Source: Scolanthus callimorphus
Taxonomy: Eukaryota > Cnidaria > Anthozoa > Actiniaria > Edwardsiidae
Reading direction: 5' to 3'
Length of the DNA: 64,000 nucleotides
Assembly (NCBI GenBank): GCA_033964015.1
Contig: CM066919.1
Coordinates: 5,236,101-5,300,100 of the forward strand
The notes beneath the pieces are model-generated. The model was not told the DNA's origin and did not search any database. It saw nothing but the letters and a program-made list of their open reading frames with translations. Shown here in pieces: positions 63,988-64,000 of this stretch; position 1 is the first letter of the stretch; each line of letters starts with the position of its first letter. The position numbers and the translations under genes are program-made.

Positions 63988-64000
63988 TCTGTCGTAGTAC

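Overview
The window is eukaryotic nuclear DNA, AT-rich and intron-rich, and dense in small DNA-transposon remnants. Short exons with GT-AG borders, a CABIN1-like gene, secreted PAN/EGF/discoidin proteins, Penelope-like and LINE retroelements and very many MITEs point to a cnidarian, most likely an anthozoan (a stony coral or relative). The organism call is inference from gene content; no species marker is present.

Layout. (1) 1-9500, minus strand: three exons of a secreted protein (signal peptide and PAN/apple-like domain at 9090-9455, EGF-like exon at 4463-4551, discoidin F5/8C exon at 1735-2063). Its last exon is not visible and may lie left of the window. Introns are packed with inverted-repeat elements. 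(2) 9456-12578: intergenic region with several MITEs and the presumed 5' side of the next gene. (3) 12579-35791, plus strand: 20 exons covering about the first 491 codons of a calcineurin-binding protein cabin-1 (CABIN1) homologue. Reading phase is conserved across every junction except one 1-nt frameshift in exon 8. The start codon is the last three bases of its exon, and one intron is GC-AG. The remaining three quarters of the protein is not in the window. (4) 35792-64000: a tandem family of secreted PAN-domain genes, units 1 to 4, plus strand. Each unit has a repetitive leader exon, an exon for signal peptide plus PAN plus a short Cys-rich segment, and a last exon for a ~140-residue domain I do not recognise. 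Units 1, 2 and 3 each carry frameshifts, but unit 2 has an intact exon 2 and unit 1 an intact last exon, so the ancestral architecture is readable. Unit 4 shows only its leader before a ~205-bp-arm palindrome near the window end. Units are separated and invaded by LINE fragments, a Penelope-like element with a GIY-YIG remnant and hammerhead-like motif, TTAA-flanked piggyBac-type MITEs and a foldback element made of GATACAGA-type repeats.

Most interest lies in the tandem PAN plus unknown-domain family, in the recurrent single-base frameshifts (pseudogenes or assembly errors), in a 95-bp duplication that copies a CABIN1 splice acceptor and places a stop codon just behind it, and in the transposon archaeology, where one paralogous unit preserves the empty site of an insertion in another.
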